From contig NZ_CP097462.1 of NCBI RefSeq assembly GCF_023559245.1, forward strand, positions 1,240,001-1,304,000: DNA of 64,000 bases, in the 5' to 3' direction. The stretch comes from Sphingomonas sp. KRR8. Lineage in GTDB: Bacteria > Pseudomonadota > Alphaproteobacteria > Sphingomonadales > Sphingomonadaceae. The notes under the pieces are model-generated. The model worked only from the letters and a program-made list of their open reading frames with translations, was not told the origin of the DNA and made no database searches. This document shows, in pieces, positions 1 through 6,926 of this stretch. How positions within the stretch are numbered: position 1 is the stretch's first letter; each line of letters begins with the position of its first letter. Made by a program: the position numbers and the translations under genes.

Positions 1-117
1 GGGCTAGTCCGGTCTCCAGGGACATTTGCTGCAAGGGGAACGCAGCGTTTGTCCGGACCAAAGCAGGGAAGAAAGATCCGGACTACCACTAGCTAGTTGG
101 TGGGGCCGGGAAGAACG
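1..117. other. Left-edge intergenic stretch with TCCGGAC repeats
   Basis: No convincing gene is visible here. The stretch holds an inverted repeat (TAGTCCGG at 5-12 and CCGGACTA at 78-85), a central palindrome GTCCGGAC at 51-58, and an imperfect palindrome around ACTAGCTAGT near 88-97. It could be the regulatory region of a gene beyond the left edge, or only the 3' flank of the LOV gene. Confidence 0.3.
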
Positions 118-137
118 ATACGGCAGTGAGGCCGTAT
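118..137 (-). terminator. Hairpin just downstream of the LOV-HTH gene
   Basis: ATACGGC (118-124) and GCCGTAT (131-137) form a perfect 7-bp stem with a 6-nt loop, starting 5 nt after the minus-strand stop codon. The following tract on the minus strand is only mildly T-rich, so termination strength is uncertain. Confidence 0.45.
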
Positions 138-141
138 TCGT

Positions 142-756
142 TTACAGCCCCGCTTCGACCGCAAGCCGAATAAGGTCGGCCGAGGTTGGCACGCCCAGTC
201 GCTCCATCAGCAGCGCGCGGTGCATCTTCACCGTCTTCTCGCTGATCCCCAGCTCCCAGGCGATCTGCTTGTTGAGCAATCCCTTGGCGATGAGCTCGAG
301 CACCTGGCGCTGGCGATTGGGTAGGCCTTTCACCGCCAGTACGGCTTTCTCGCGCCTACCAGTGAAAACGGCCGACGACTGGTCATCAGGCAATTCCACC
401 TGGCTGCCCAGAAACCATTCAAGCTGTCCGCCCTCGCCGAACAAGGGGGTCACCAGCACCGCGTTGCGAAAAGGCGTCCCGTCTTTCTTGTAGTTGAGGA
501 TGTCGACCAGGACCGGCCGATGGGCCCGCACGCCATCCCGGATCCGGTCCGTCAGCCACGGCTCGGTGCTGGCGCCCGAGAGAAAGCGGCAATTTCGGCC
601 GACCACCTCATTCTCGGCATAGCCCGTAAGCGAGCAGAAGGCCTCGTTGGCAACCACCAGGGGATTGTCGGGCAGTCTGGGGTTACTCACGACATAGGGA
701 ATGGGACTTAGTCCCACGCTGTCGAGCAGCATCCTGTCGGCGCGATCATCAAGCAC
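142..756 (-). CDS. Blue-light LOV-HTH transcription factor, EL222-like
   Basis: This 204-residue protein is a flavin-binding LOV sensor joined to a LuxR-type DNA-binding domain. The LOV core (about 15-125) has the signature GRNCRFLSG, in which C56 would be the photoactive cysteine. N88, N98 and Q119 fall where LOV domains contact FMN. The LuxR helix-turn-helix covers about 140-200 (core [12 protein letters not shown]). Domain order, length and long identical stretches match Erythrobacter litoralis EL222, in which light releases the HTH from the LOV domain so that it dimerises on DNA. The start is a GTG with an AGGG-like ribosome site upstream; an ATG at codon 9 is an alternative. It diverges from an outer-membrane protein gene. 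Family assignment is firm; the targets are unknown. Confidence 0.93.
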   Translation of the reverse strand: MLDDRADRMLLDSVGLSPIPYVVSNPRLPDNPLVVANEAFCSLTGYAENEVVGRNCRFLSGASTEPWLTDRIRDGVRAHRPVLVDILNYKKDGTPFRNAVLVTPLFGEGGQLEWFLGSQVELPDDQSSAVFTGRREKAVLAVKGLPNRQRQVLELIAKGLLNKQIAWELGISEKTVKMHRALLMERLGVPTSADLIRLAVEAGL

Positions 757-966
757 GCAAGCCCTGCCCTTCCTTCAGTGGCTCCGGCATTATCACCTGC
801 TCGGACATCACGCGAGGGTAGCCGGACACACTTTTCGTGGGCGCAACGAGCGAAGTGTGACATGGATGCAACGATTTCGTCATTCCTGTCCCATGGCCCG
901 CCTAGACGGCAACTTGCCACCTGTTCTAGAGGTTAGGTGCGCCATCCAATCTGAAAAGGGGAACGC
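757..966. promoter_or_regulatory. Divergent intergenic region between the LOV regulator and the outer-membrane protein gene
   Basis: These 210 bp must carry the promoters of both flanking genes. The last bases before the plus-strand gene contain AAAAGGGGA, a good ribosome site about 5 nt before the ATG. A TTCTAGAGG sequence near 925-933, flanked by CACCT/AGGTG, is a possible -10 element. I cannot define the LOV-HTH binding site by eye. Confidence 0.4.
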
Positions 967-1803
967 ATGCGCAATTACCTCCTGGCGGCTGTTGCAGCCG
1001 CCGCCATCGCGACGCCAGCAATGGCCCGCGATCACTCACCATATGTTGGCATCGAAGGCGGTGCCATGATCGTTGAGGATCTTCACCTCGGCCGCACCGT
1101 TGGCACCACCAACACTGCCGACGCGCTGATCATCAATCACTCGACGGGTTATGACGTCGACGCGATCGCGGGTTACGACTTCGGTCCGGTCCGCGCTGAA
1201 GCCGAAGTCGGCTACAAGCGTGCGGCTCACGACGACTACACCGGCCCGTATGTCGGCACCAACACCACCGGCCTGAACGGCAATGGCCACACCAGCGCGC
1301 TGTCGCTGATGGGCAACGTGCTGCTCGACTTCGGTGATGACAATGGCGTTCAGGGCTATGTCGGCGGTGGCGCCGGTATCGCTCGCGTCAAGGTCAGCTA
1401 TGCCGACAACGTCGCGACGACGACCGACTTCAATCTCAGCAAGAGCGGTTTCGCTTGGCAGGCGATTGCGGGCATTCGCTTCCCGATCACACAGAACATC
1501 GATCTTGGCCTGAAGTATCGCTTCTTCAACGCCAAGAAGGTGGAGGATAACTTCCTCATCGGTACTGCCAACAACGATTTCAGCGGTCGCTACCGCTCGC
1601 ACTCGCTGCTGGCCTCGCTGATCTTCAACTTCGCGGCTCCGCCGCCGCCGCCGCCGCCCCCGCCCCCGCCGCCGCCCCCGCCGCCTCCGCCGCCTCCGGC
1701 GACGCAGACGTGCCCGGACGGTTCGGTGATCCTGGCGACCGACGCGTGCCCGGCTCCGCCGCCGCCGCCGCCGCCGCCGCCGCCCGCTCCGGAGCGTGGC
1801 TAA
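967..1803 (+). CDS. Outer-membrane beta-barrel protein with two poly-proline tracts, no OmpA C-terminal domain
   Basis: The 278-residue product starts with a Sec signal peptide (cleavage likely after ATPAMA, residue 21). Residues 22-224 are alternating-hydrophobicity strands typical of OmpW/OmpA-type eight-stranded barrels and end in an aromatic final strand (LLASLIFNF). A run of 20 prolines follows (1639-1698), then a short segment with two cysteines (CPDG...ACP), ten more prolines (1756-1785) and the end APERG. OmpA-family proteins normally continue from such a hinge into a peptidoglycan-binding domain, which is absent. It has a strong ribosome site and is followed by a strong terminator. 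Its role (structural, porin or adhesin) cannot be fixed from sequence. Confidence 0.85.
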   Translation: MRNYLLAAVAAAAIATPAMARDHSPYVGIEGGAMIVEDLHLGRTVGTTNTADALIINHSTGYDVDAIAGYDFGPVRAEAEVGYKRAAHDDYTGPYVGTNTTGLNGNGHTSALSLMGNVLLDFGDDNGVQGYVGGGAGIARVKVSYADNVATTTDFNLSKSGFAWQAIAGIRFPITQNIDLGLKYRFFNAKKVEDNFLIGTANNDFSGRYRSHSLLASLIFNFAAPPPPPPPPPPPPPPPPPPPPATQTCPDGSVILATDACPAPPPPPPPPPPAPERG

Positions 1804-1860
1804 GCGCTAGCGGCTGTGTGATCCGTCGCTTCGGTGACGGATCAGGCAGTGCAAACGATC

Positions 1861-1891
1861 AGCCCGCGGGGGGAAACCTCCGCGGGCTTTT
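1861..1891 (+). terminator. Strong rho-independent terminator of the poly-Pro outer-membrane protein gene
   Basis: AGCCCGCGG (1861-1869) pairs with CCGCGGGCT (1880-1888). Three more pairs, one of them G-T, close on a GAAA tetraloop at 1873-1876, giving a 12-bp stem followed by TTTT. A second perfect hairpin (GATCCGTC/GACGGATC, 1820-1843) lies between the stop codon and this terminator. Confidence 0.85.
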
Positions 1892-1925
1892 CGTTGTCTC
1901 CACGGCATCCCATCCGTCCGTGCAC

Positions 1926-1958
1926 AAAAAAGGCCGCCCCGGTCACCCGGAGCGGCCT
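1926..1958 (-). terminator. Rho-independent terminator of the L,D-transpeptidase gene (minus strand)
   Basis: AGGCCGC (1931-1937) pairs with GCGGCCT (1952-1958), with an inner CCGG-TCAC-CCGG extension. Read on the minus strand the stem is followed by six T residues. It sits back to back with the plus-strand terminator at 1861-1891, so both neighbours are insulated. Confidence 0.8.
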
Positions 1959-1986
1959 GTCTTCATGTCCGCAATGTCGGCGGAAG

Positions 1987-3348
1987 TTACTCGGAACGCG
2001 ATACCCCACTCCCGGTGACCGCCAATTGCTTCTGCGGATTACCATCCCAGCCGTAGTAATCGTTCGAATAAGCGATCTGCCCATCCGACCCGACCTTGGC
2101 CGTCAGGTAGGTCACATAGACCGGAACGCCGGCCGGGATTTGAACATGCTGCTCCGGCTTGTCACTGGGCGGCGTCGGGTCCCGTCCGAGCAGCCACTGA
2201 GCTAGCCGCTTCGCGTCCTCGAGCCGGATGCAGCCGTTCGACAGCGTCCGCACGTCCCGGTTGAAATATTCCCGCATAGGCGTGTCGTGGAGATAGATGT
2301 CTTCCGAATTGCGGAAGTTGAACTTGTAGCGTCCCATCGAATTCAGCTTGCCCGGCAGCTCGCGAATGCGGACCGTCTTGGTGCCGGCCGCAACGGCCTT
2401 CCAGTCGACCTGGTCGTACGGCACCACCGTCGCATTCTCGCTCCAATCGCTGATCACCTCGAAGCCCTGGGCCTTCAAGTACGATTCCCCCTGATCGCGC
2501 GCCTTGTGCCCGATGTTCTTGAGGATGAGGTTCTGCGGCACGTTCCAGTAAGGATTGAACGTGACATAATAGATGACGCTCGCGATCAGCGGGGTCGGCA
2601 GGTAGTTCGGCTTGCCGTCCGGGAACTTGGTCATGCCCACCACGACCTTCATGCTGTCGACGGGCTGTCCGTTCTCGTACATGGTCAGACGCGCATCGGC
2701 GCTGTTGACCATGATGTAGCGGCCACCGGCGGGAAGCACGCGCGCCCGTTCCAGGTTGGACAACAGGCGCGGATCGACCGGGCCGGACGGATTGCTCTCC
2801 ATCGCCTTCCATCCCGCGTCACGCAGCGAGGCGTAGGTCGGATTGGGGCTGCTGGCCTTCTGGAGGTACTGCACCAGACTCGGCGCGGCCGCGGCGGTCA
2901 GCAGGATCTGATCCGGACGACTGCCCTGCGGCGCCAGGTAGGAATAGCCGAACAGCATCCCGGCCGGCGCCTTCTTGAGCAGCTGAACGTAGGCGACCAG
3001 CCCGCGGCTGGCAGTATATTCCAGGGCCTGATTATCGGCCGGGCTGTTGCTTGCGGCGGCACGGCTCATGGCGGCGTCGATCGCATCTGCCAGCTGCGGA
3101 CCTTCATTCAGGCCCTCGATCCGGGCGCGGCGCAGAATGCCGGTCAGCACCGGCAGCGCAGCCTTGGTGTCGGCCGAGCGGGTCCAGATCGGCGCGTCGG
3201 CGTGACTGTAATAGTAGAGCTCCACCGGATCAGTCGGCGCGATCCGCACCGGCGCAGGCGGCGGAGGTGGCGGCTGGCGCCTGGCTTCGGCAACGCCGGG
3301 AACGGCCACAAGGCTGGCGAGACTGACCGAAAGCAGGAACTTGTTCAC
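1987..3348 (-). CDS. Murein L,D-transpeptidase, YcbB/LdtD type (first copy)
   Basis: This 453-residue periplasmic enzyme would make 3-3 cross-links between peptidoglycan stem peptides. A signal peptide ends around AEA (residue 22) and is followed by a proline-rich linker. An N-terminal scaffold region covers about 40-200, and the YkuD catalytic domain about 208-400 has the motif with H354 and nucleophile C373 (LSNGCIRLED). The start is a GTG; on the minus strand a GGGG tract lies upstream. It has its own terminator and looks monocistronic. A second enzyme of the same architecture is encoded at 6923-8251. Confidence 0.92.
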   Translation of the reverse strand: MNKFLLSVSLASLVAVPGVAEARRQPPPPPPAPVRIAPTDPVELYYYSHADAPIWTRSADTKAALPVLTGILRRARIEGLNEGPQLADAIDAAMSRAAASNSPADNQALEYTASRGLVAYVQLLKKAPAGMLFGYSYLAPQGSRPDQILLTAAAAPSLVQYLQKASSPNPTYASLRDAGWKAMESNPSGPVDPRLLSNLERARVLPAGGRYIMVNSADARLTMYENGQPVDSMKVVVGMTKFPDGKPNYLPTPLIASVIYYVTFNPYWNVPQNLILKNIGHKARDQGESYLKAQGFEVISDWSENATVVPYDQVDWKAVAAGTKTVRIRELPGKLNSMGRYKFNFRNSEDIYLHDTPMREYFNRDVRTLSNGCIRLEDAKRLAQWLLGRDPTPPSDKPEQHVQIPAGVPVYVTYLTAKVGSDGQIAYSNDYYGWDGNPQKQLAVTGSGVSRSE

Positions 3349-3493
3349 GTGGGCTACCCCGTTAACCGAGACAATATTGCTCCCATCTAGGCTTCACGCC
3401 CTGTCGGGCAAGTGAACCGGGCCACGAGCGGTGCAGCTGAGTCGCCAGAGTGACTCAAAGGCCACGCCCCATCTGGCGTTTCGGGCTTGCTTG

Positions 3494-3501
3494 GCTAGTG
3501 C
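3494..3501 (+). promoter_or_regulatory. Candidate -10 element (GCTAGTGC) of the thioesterase gene
   Basis: GCTAGTGC resembles the alphaproteobacterial housekeeping -10 consensus GCTANAWC known from Caulobacter. It ends 6 nt before the ATG, so the transcript would be leaderless or nearly so. No clear -35 is visible. Confidence 0.35.
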
Positions 3502-3507
3502 AACAGG

Positions 3508-4305
3508 ATGACCTCGATCGACCATCCCGTGCTCGGCGACGTGCTGGAGCAGTTCACCCAGGCCGGAAGCGTGTGGAAGGGCGAAGCGCCGCTCAGTTGG
3601 GCGCAGGGGCGCACGCTCTACGGTGGCATGACCGCCGCGTTGGCCTGGGCGATGGCCACTCGCTCGCACGCCGACCTGCCGCCGCTGCGCTCGGCGCAAG
3701 TTGCGTTCGTCGGGCCGGCGTCAGGCCAACTCACTATCACCCCGCGCCTAATCCGCCGGGGGCGCTCCGCCGCTTTCGTCGCCGTCAGCGTGGCAGGCGA
3801 CGCAGGCCCAGCGGCCGAATGTCTTTTCTCCTGTGGCGCGCCGCGCGACAGCATCATCCGCCACACCGCAGCGTCGGCGCCGGACGTCTTAGCTCCGGAC
3901 GCCTGCCCCCCGTTGTTCGGCGGTGCGCCCGGTCCGGATTTCGCGCGAAACTTCGATATGCGCCTGGCGGCGGGCAATCCGCCGCGCGGCCAGGGGGAGC
4001 CGATGTTCACCTGCTGGACCCGCTTCACCCGCTCGCAAGCGGTCGACGCCCTCACAGGCCTCATTGCGCTTGCCGACGCTCTTCCGCCTGCCGCCATGGT
4101 CAGCTTTCCGCAGCCGGCCGTCATCTCCTCCATGACATGGAGTATCGAGGTCGATGCATTGCCGCAGGACGCTGACTCCTGGTTCCTTCAGCGCTCGGTC
4201 GCGGAGGATACCGCCGACGGCTACTCCCGCCAGTCCATGACATTGTGGGACGCGGCGGGGCGGCGCCTGTTCGACGCTCGCCAGACCGTGGCCATTTTCG
4301 TCTGA
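3508..4305 (+). CDS. Acyl-CoA thioesterase family protein (double hotdog)
   Basis: The 265-residue cytosolic protein looks like a TesB-like double-hotdog thioesterase, hydrolysing acyl-CoA to free acid and CoA. The first hotdog (about 15-110) contains the helix segment YGGMTAALAWA, and the second (about 160-263) the segment DALTGLIALADALP followed by strands ending SMTLWDAAGRRLFDARQTVAIFV. No signal peptide or membrane segment is seen. The ATG has only a CAGG abutting it, so translation may be from a leaderless mRNA. It is followed at short distance by an amidase gene on the same strand. Substrate chain length is not predictable. Confidence 0.8.
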   Translation: MTSIDHPVLGDVLEQFTQAGSVWKGEAPLSWAQGRTLYGGMTAALAWAMATRSHADLPPLRSAQVAFVGPASGQLTITPRLIRRGRSAAFVAVSVAGDAGPAAECLFSCGAPRDSIIRHTAASAPDVLAPDACPPLFGGAPGPDFARNFDMRLAAGNPPRGQGEPMFTCWTRFTRSQAVDALTGLIALADALPPAAMVSFPQPAVISSMTWSIEVDALPQDADSWFLQRSVAEDTADGYSRQSMTLWDAAGRRLFDARQTVAIFV

Positions 4306-4357
4306 TCAGAATGGCTTGACCGAAGCGCCGCGCCATGTCCCATTGCGGAGCGTGCCC

Positions 4358-5041
4358 ATGATCGACCTGCCCTCGCCCAATCATGACGAGCGGGCCCTGC
4401 CTGTGTCGATGATCGTGCTTCACTATACCGGCATGCCTGACTGCCAGGGCGCGCTGGACCGGCTTACCTCGCCGGAGGCGAAGGTGTCCTCGCACTACTG
4501 CATCGATGAAGACGGCAGCGTTTATCGGCTCGTCGATGAGGAACGCCGCGCCTGGCATGCCGGCAAGAGCTACTGGCGCGGAGTGCGCGATATCAACTCG
4601 GCCTCCATCGGGATCGAGATCGTCAATCCTGGCCACGAATTCGGCTATCGCCCCTTCGCCGACGAACAGATCGCCGCGCTCATCCCGCTCGTCGCGGAAT
4701 TGAAGGACCGGTACGGCATCGGCCGCGGCAATGTGGTCGGCCATTCGGACATTGCCCCCGTCCGCAAGGACGATCCGGGCGAGCTGTTCCCCTGGGAAGC
4801 GCTTGCGAAACGCCGGCTCGCCTTGCCCAGCCCGACCCGCAACCTGATCGACCCTTACTGGTCTGACGCCGCGTTTCACCTCGCTCTGGAGCGATTCGGT
4901 TATGACGTGACCGATCCGTGGAAGGCGACCGTCGCCTTTCAGCGCCGCTTCCGCCCTGATCGCATTGACGGAATCGTCGACGGGGAATGCCGCGCTAAGC
5001 TCCTTGCCCTCTTGCTCCCCCGCCCGATGGGGGAGATGTGA
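4358..5041 (+). CDS. N-acetylmuramoyl-L-alanine amidase, AmpD/AmiD type
   Basis: The 227-residue zinc amidase would cleave the muramic acid-L-alanine bond during peptidoglycan recycling or remodelling. The Amidase_2 domain shows the zinc and catalytic residues in order: VLHYTG (first histidine), then GHSDIAPVRKDDPG (second histidine, lysine and aspartate). The C-terminal part, about 160-227, resembles a peptidoglycan-binding fold (FQRRFRPDRIDGIVD). I chose the ATG at 4358 because GGAG lies 7 nt upstream; a TTG at 4316 would add 14 residues. No signal peptide is apparent, favouring a cytosolic AmpD-like role. rnpB follows immediately. Confidence 0.88.
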   Translation: MIDLPSPNHDERALPVSMIVLHYTGMPDCQGALDRLTSPEAKVSSHYCIDEDGSVYRLVDEERRAWHAGKSYWRGVRDINSASIGIEIVNPGHEFGYRPFADEQIAALIPLVAELKDRYGIGRGNVVGHSDIAPVRKDDPGELFPWEALAKRRLALPSPTRNLIDPYWSDAAFHLALERFGYDVTDPWKATVAFQRRFRPDRIDGIVDGECRAKLLALLLPRPMGEM

Positions 5042-5066
5042 CGAACGCTCGGGACTAGGCTAGAGC
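5038..5066 (+). promoter_or_regulatory. Promoter of rnpB
   Basis: GTGACG (5038-5043) and GCTAGAGC (5059-5066) are separated by 15 nt and match the alphaproteobacterial TTGACG / GCTANAWC consensus. The first bases of the P1 helix of RNase P RNA begin 8 nt downstream, which fits a transcription start near 5072. Confidence 0.6.
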
Positions 5067-5069
5067 GTC

Positions 5070-5452
5070 CGCGCCAGAGGGCCGGGCGACCGCGTCGGGA
5101 TTTGTCCCGCCGAGGAAAGTCCGGGCTCCACGGAACGACGGTGCCGGGTAACGCCCGGCGGCCTTTCGTCTTCGGACGCGGGGTCAGGGACAGTGCCACA
5201 GAAAGCAGACCGCCGTGCTTCGGCACGGCAAGGGCGAAAGGGTGCGGCAAGAGCGCACCGCGGGACCGGCAACGGAACCGGCACGGCAAACCCCACCGGG
5301 TGCAAGACCGAATAGGGGTGGCGCATGGGCCTGTTCCGGCCCGCCGCCCGGGTTGGTCGCTTGAGCCCCTCCGCAAGGACGGGCCTAGAGGAATGGTCGC
5401 CCATCTGCTTATCGGCAGAGGACAGAACCCGGCTTACAGGCCCTCTGGCAAA
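5070..5452 (+). ncRNA. rnpB: RNase P RNA (class A)
   Basis: This is the catalytic RNA that matures the 5' ends of tRNAs. Conserved blocks are all present in order: GAGGAAAGTCCGGGCTCC near 5112, ACAGAAAGCAGACCGCC near 5198, the GGGTGCGGCAAGAGCGCACC region near 5240, AGAGGAATGGTCGCC near 5388, and the 3' ACAGAACCCGGCTTACAGG near 5422. The ends are set by helix P1: CCAGAGGGCC (5074-5083) pairs with GGCCCTCTGG (5439-5448). Apparent open frames across it on both strands are artefacts. Confidence 0.96.
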
Positions 5453-5454
5453 CA

Positions 5455-5504
5455 TCTCCGTTCATCGACCCGCGGCATGGTCTGCGGCTCGCAATGATCG
5501 GAGA
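5455..5504 (+). other. Hairpin downstream of rnpB, possible 3' processing or termination signal
   Basis: TCTCCGTTCAT (5455-5465) pairs with ATGATCGGAGA (5494-5504) at 10 of 11 positions, with an inner CCGC/GCGG helix. No T-run follows, so it is not a standard terminator. It could protect or delimit the RNase P RNA 3' end. Confidence 0.35.
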
Positions 5505-5524
5505 ACACACTTAGTTAGGGCCCA

Positions 5525-6061
5525 ATGGCACGTTCGACGCGATCCGATGACTGGGGCTTTCCGCGCTGGCGCTCCTATGGCGCCAAAGGGCGCGAGGCGG
5601 CGCGCGTACGGCTATGCGATCGCGAAGGCTGCGACCTGCCTGGTGACCGCCCCGCCCCCAAGGCTCCGAACAATCCGGAACGCTGGTATTTCTGCGAAGG
5701 CCACGCCGCCGAATATAACAAGAACTGGGACTATTTCGCCAATCTGGGTGCGGGCGAGGCGGCGGACAGGGAGCGCGCGGAACGGGCGCAGGCGAATGGC
5801 TTCCGCTCGAGTGCGCACTGGAGCTGGGGTGGCCCGGGCGATGGCACCCGCTCGCGCGATGAGATGCGCGCGCTGGAAACGCTCGACCTCGAGAGCGACG
5901 CCAGCTTCGATGAGATCAAGGCCGCGCACCGCCGTCTTGCCAAGGAAAACCATCCTGACCTTCGCCAGGGTGACGATGCTGCCGCCGCCACCTTCCAGAA
6001 GGTCCAGGCAGCTTATGAAGTGCTGCGCAAGGCCGAAGAGCGGCGCACCGCCTCGGCTTAG
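5525..6061 (+). CDS. J-domain protein (C-terminal DnaJ domain)
   Basis: In this 178-residue protein the J domain is C-terminal (about 112-172) and carries the HPD tripeptide (ENHPDLRQG) needed to stimulate a DnaK ATPase. The N-terminal 105 residues hold two cysteine/histidine pairs (CDREGCDLPG and CEGHAAEYNKNWDYF), which could bind a metal, and are unlike the G/F and zinc-finger regions of DnaJ. It would be a specialised co-chaperone of unknown client. Its stop codon overlaps that of the convergent thioesterase gene. Confidence 0.85.
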   Translation: MARSTRSDDWGFPRWRSYGAKGREAARVRLCDREGCDLPGDRPAPKAPNNPERWYFCEGHAAEYNKNWDYFANLGAGEAADRERAERAQANGFRSSAHWSWGGPGDGTRSRDEMRALETLDLESDASFDEIKAAHRRLAKENHPDLRQGDDAAAATFQKVQAAYEVLRKAEERRTASA

Positions 6062-6480
6062 TCCATCAGCATGAAAGTGGCGGCGACATGCGCCACCGGA
6101 CGCTCCGGATCGCCGCCATGCGCCTGCCCGCGAACGAAGGCGATCTTGCGCGTCACCTTGTAGCAGACACAGCGCGCGATCACTTCCTCGCCACGAAGTG
6201 CGGGACGGAGATAATCGATGCGCAAATCCATCGTCGCCGCCGGCCGGAACCGCCCAAGCTTGCACCAGATGGACGTGCCCGCGCAGGTGTCGAGCAGGCT
6301 GACAATCGCGCCGGTTGCCATGAACCCCTCGTCCGGCACGGCCACCAGTTCCTCGCGCCAGGGGAGCGCGAGCTCGACCCAATCGTCGCCATGCGCCCGA
6401 TAACCCAGGCCCAGCGCGCGGCCATGGCCGACCGTTCGAGCGAGCTTGAAGAAGCGCTCGGGATCGAAGCCGTCGCTCAT
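6058..6480 (-). CDS. PaaI-family hotdog thioesterase
   Basis: The 140-residue protein has the single-hotdog core of the PaaI/YdiI thioesterases: the helix segment GFMATGAIVSLLDTCAGTSI with its aspartate, then strands carrying RPAATMDLRIDYLRPA and the C-terminal strand AHVAATFMLMD. The family hydrolyses acyl- or aryl-CoA thioesters as tetramers. The ATG at 6480 overlaps the sufE stop codon by 4 nt, so it is the third gene of an operon with an L,D-transpeptidase and sufE. A longer in-frame start would run into sufE and is not supported. Confidence 0.85.
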   Translation of the reverse strand: MSDGFDPERFFKLARTVGHGRALGLGYRAHGDDWVELALPWREELVAVPDEGFMATGAIVSLLDTCAGTSIWCKLGRFRPAATMDLRIDYLRPALRGEEVIARCVCYKVTRKIAFVRGQAHGGDPERPVAHVAATFMLMD

Positions 6481-6926
6481 GCCAGCCGCTCGGCCGTTTG
6501 GCGCACCAGCGCGATCATGTTGGGAATACCCTGGGTCCGATTGGACGACAGCTGTCGGCCCAGCTCGAAAGGCGCCAGTTCGGCGGCGATGTCGGTCGTG
6601 GCAATCTCCCCGGGCTCCCGGTCCTGCACGGCCGCCAATACCAGCGCGACGATGCCCTTGGTGATCGCGGCATTGCTGTCGGCCAGGAAGTGCAGCCGCC
6701 CATCCTCGCGCCGGGTCGGATAGACCCACACCGAAGCCGAACAGCCGCGCACCTTGGTGCTTTCGGTTTTCAGGGCCTCCGGCATCGGCTCCAGTGACCG
6801 GCCAAGGTCGATCAGTAGCCGATAGCGCTCCTCGGCGTCGAGCAGCTCATAGTCTTCGTAGATGGTGGTCAGGCTTGGAAGGTCGGTCACGTAAGGAGCG
6901 ATAGCGGCCCCGACCGCTGCCGTCAT
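6477..6926 (-). CDS. SufE-family cysteine desulfurase activator
   Basis: The 149-residue protein matches SufE/CsdE proteins, which take persulfide sulfur from a cysteine desulfurase (SufS) during Fe-S cluster assembly. The sulfur-accepting cysteine is C62 in KVRGCSASVWV. The C-terminal helix contains the family segment LSSNRTQGIPNM. It overlaps the upstream transpeptidase gene and the downstream thioesterase gene by 4 nt each, which implies coupled translation. The rest of the suf operon is not in this window. Confidence 0.93.
   Translation of the reverse strand: MTAAVGAAIAPYVTDLPSLTTIYEDYELLDAEERYRLLIDLGRSLEPMPEALKTESTKVRGCSASVWVYPTRREDGRLHFLADSNAAITKGIVALVLAAVQDREPGEIATTDIAAELAPFELGRQLSSNRTQGIPNMIALVRQTAERLA

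Noticed and set aside
4316..4357. TTG start for the amidase, 14 codons upstream
   Set aside because: No ribosome site precedes it, whereas the ATG at 4358 has GGAG at good spacing. I keep it only as an alternative.
5060..5497. Open frames on both strands between the amidase and J-domain genes
   Set aside because: They lie within RNase P RNA, whose conserved sequence blocks and P1 helix are complete.
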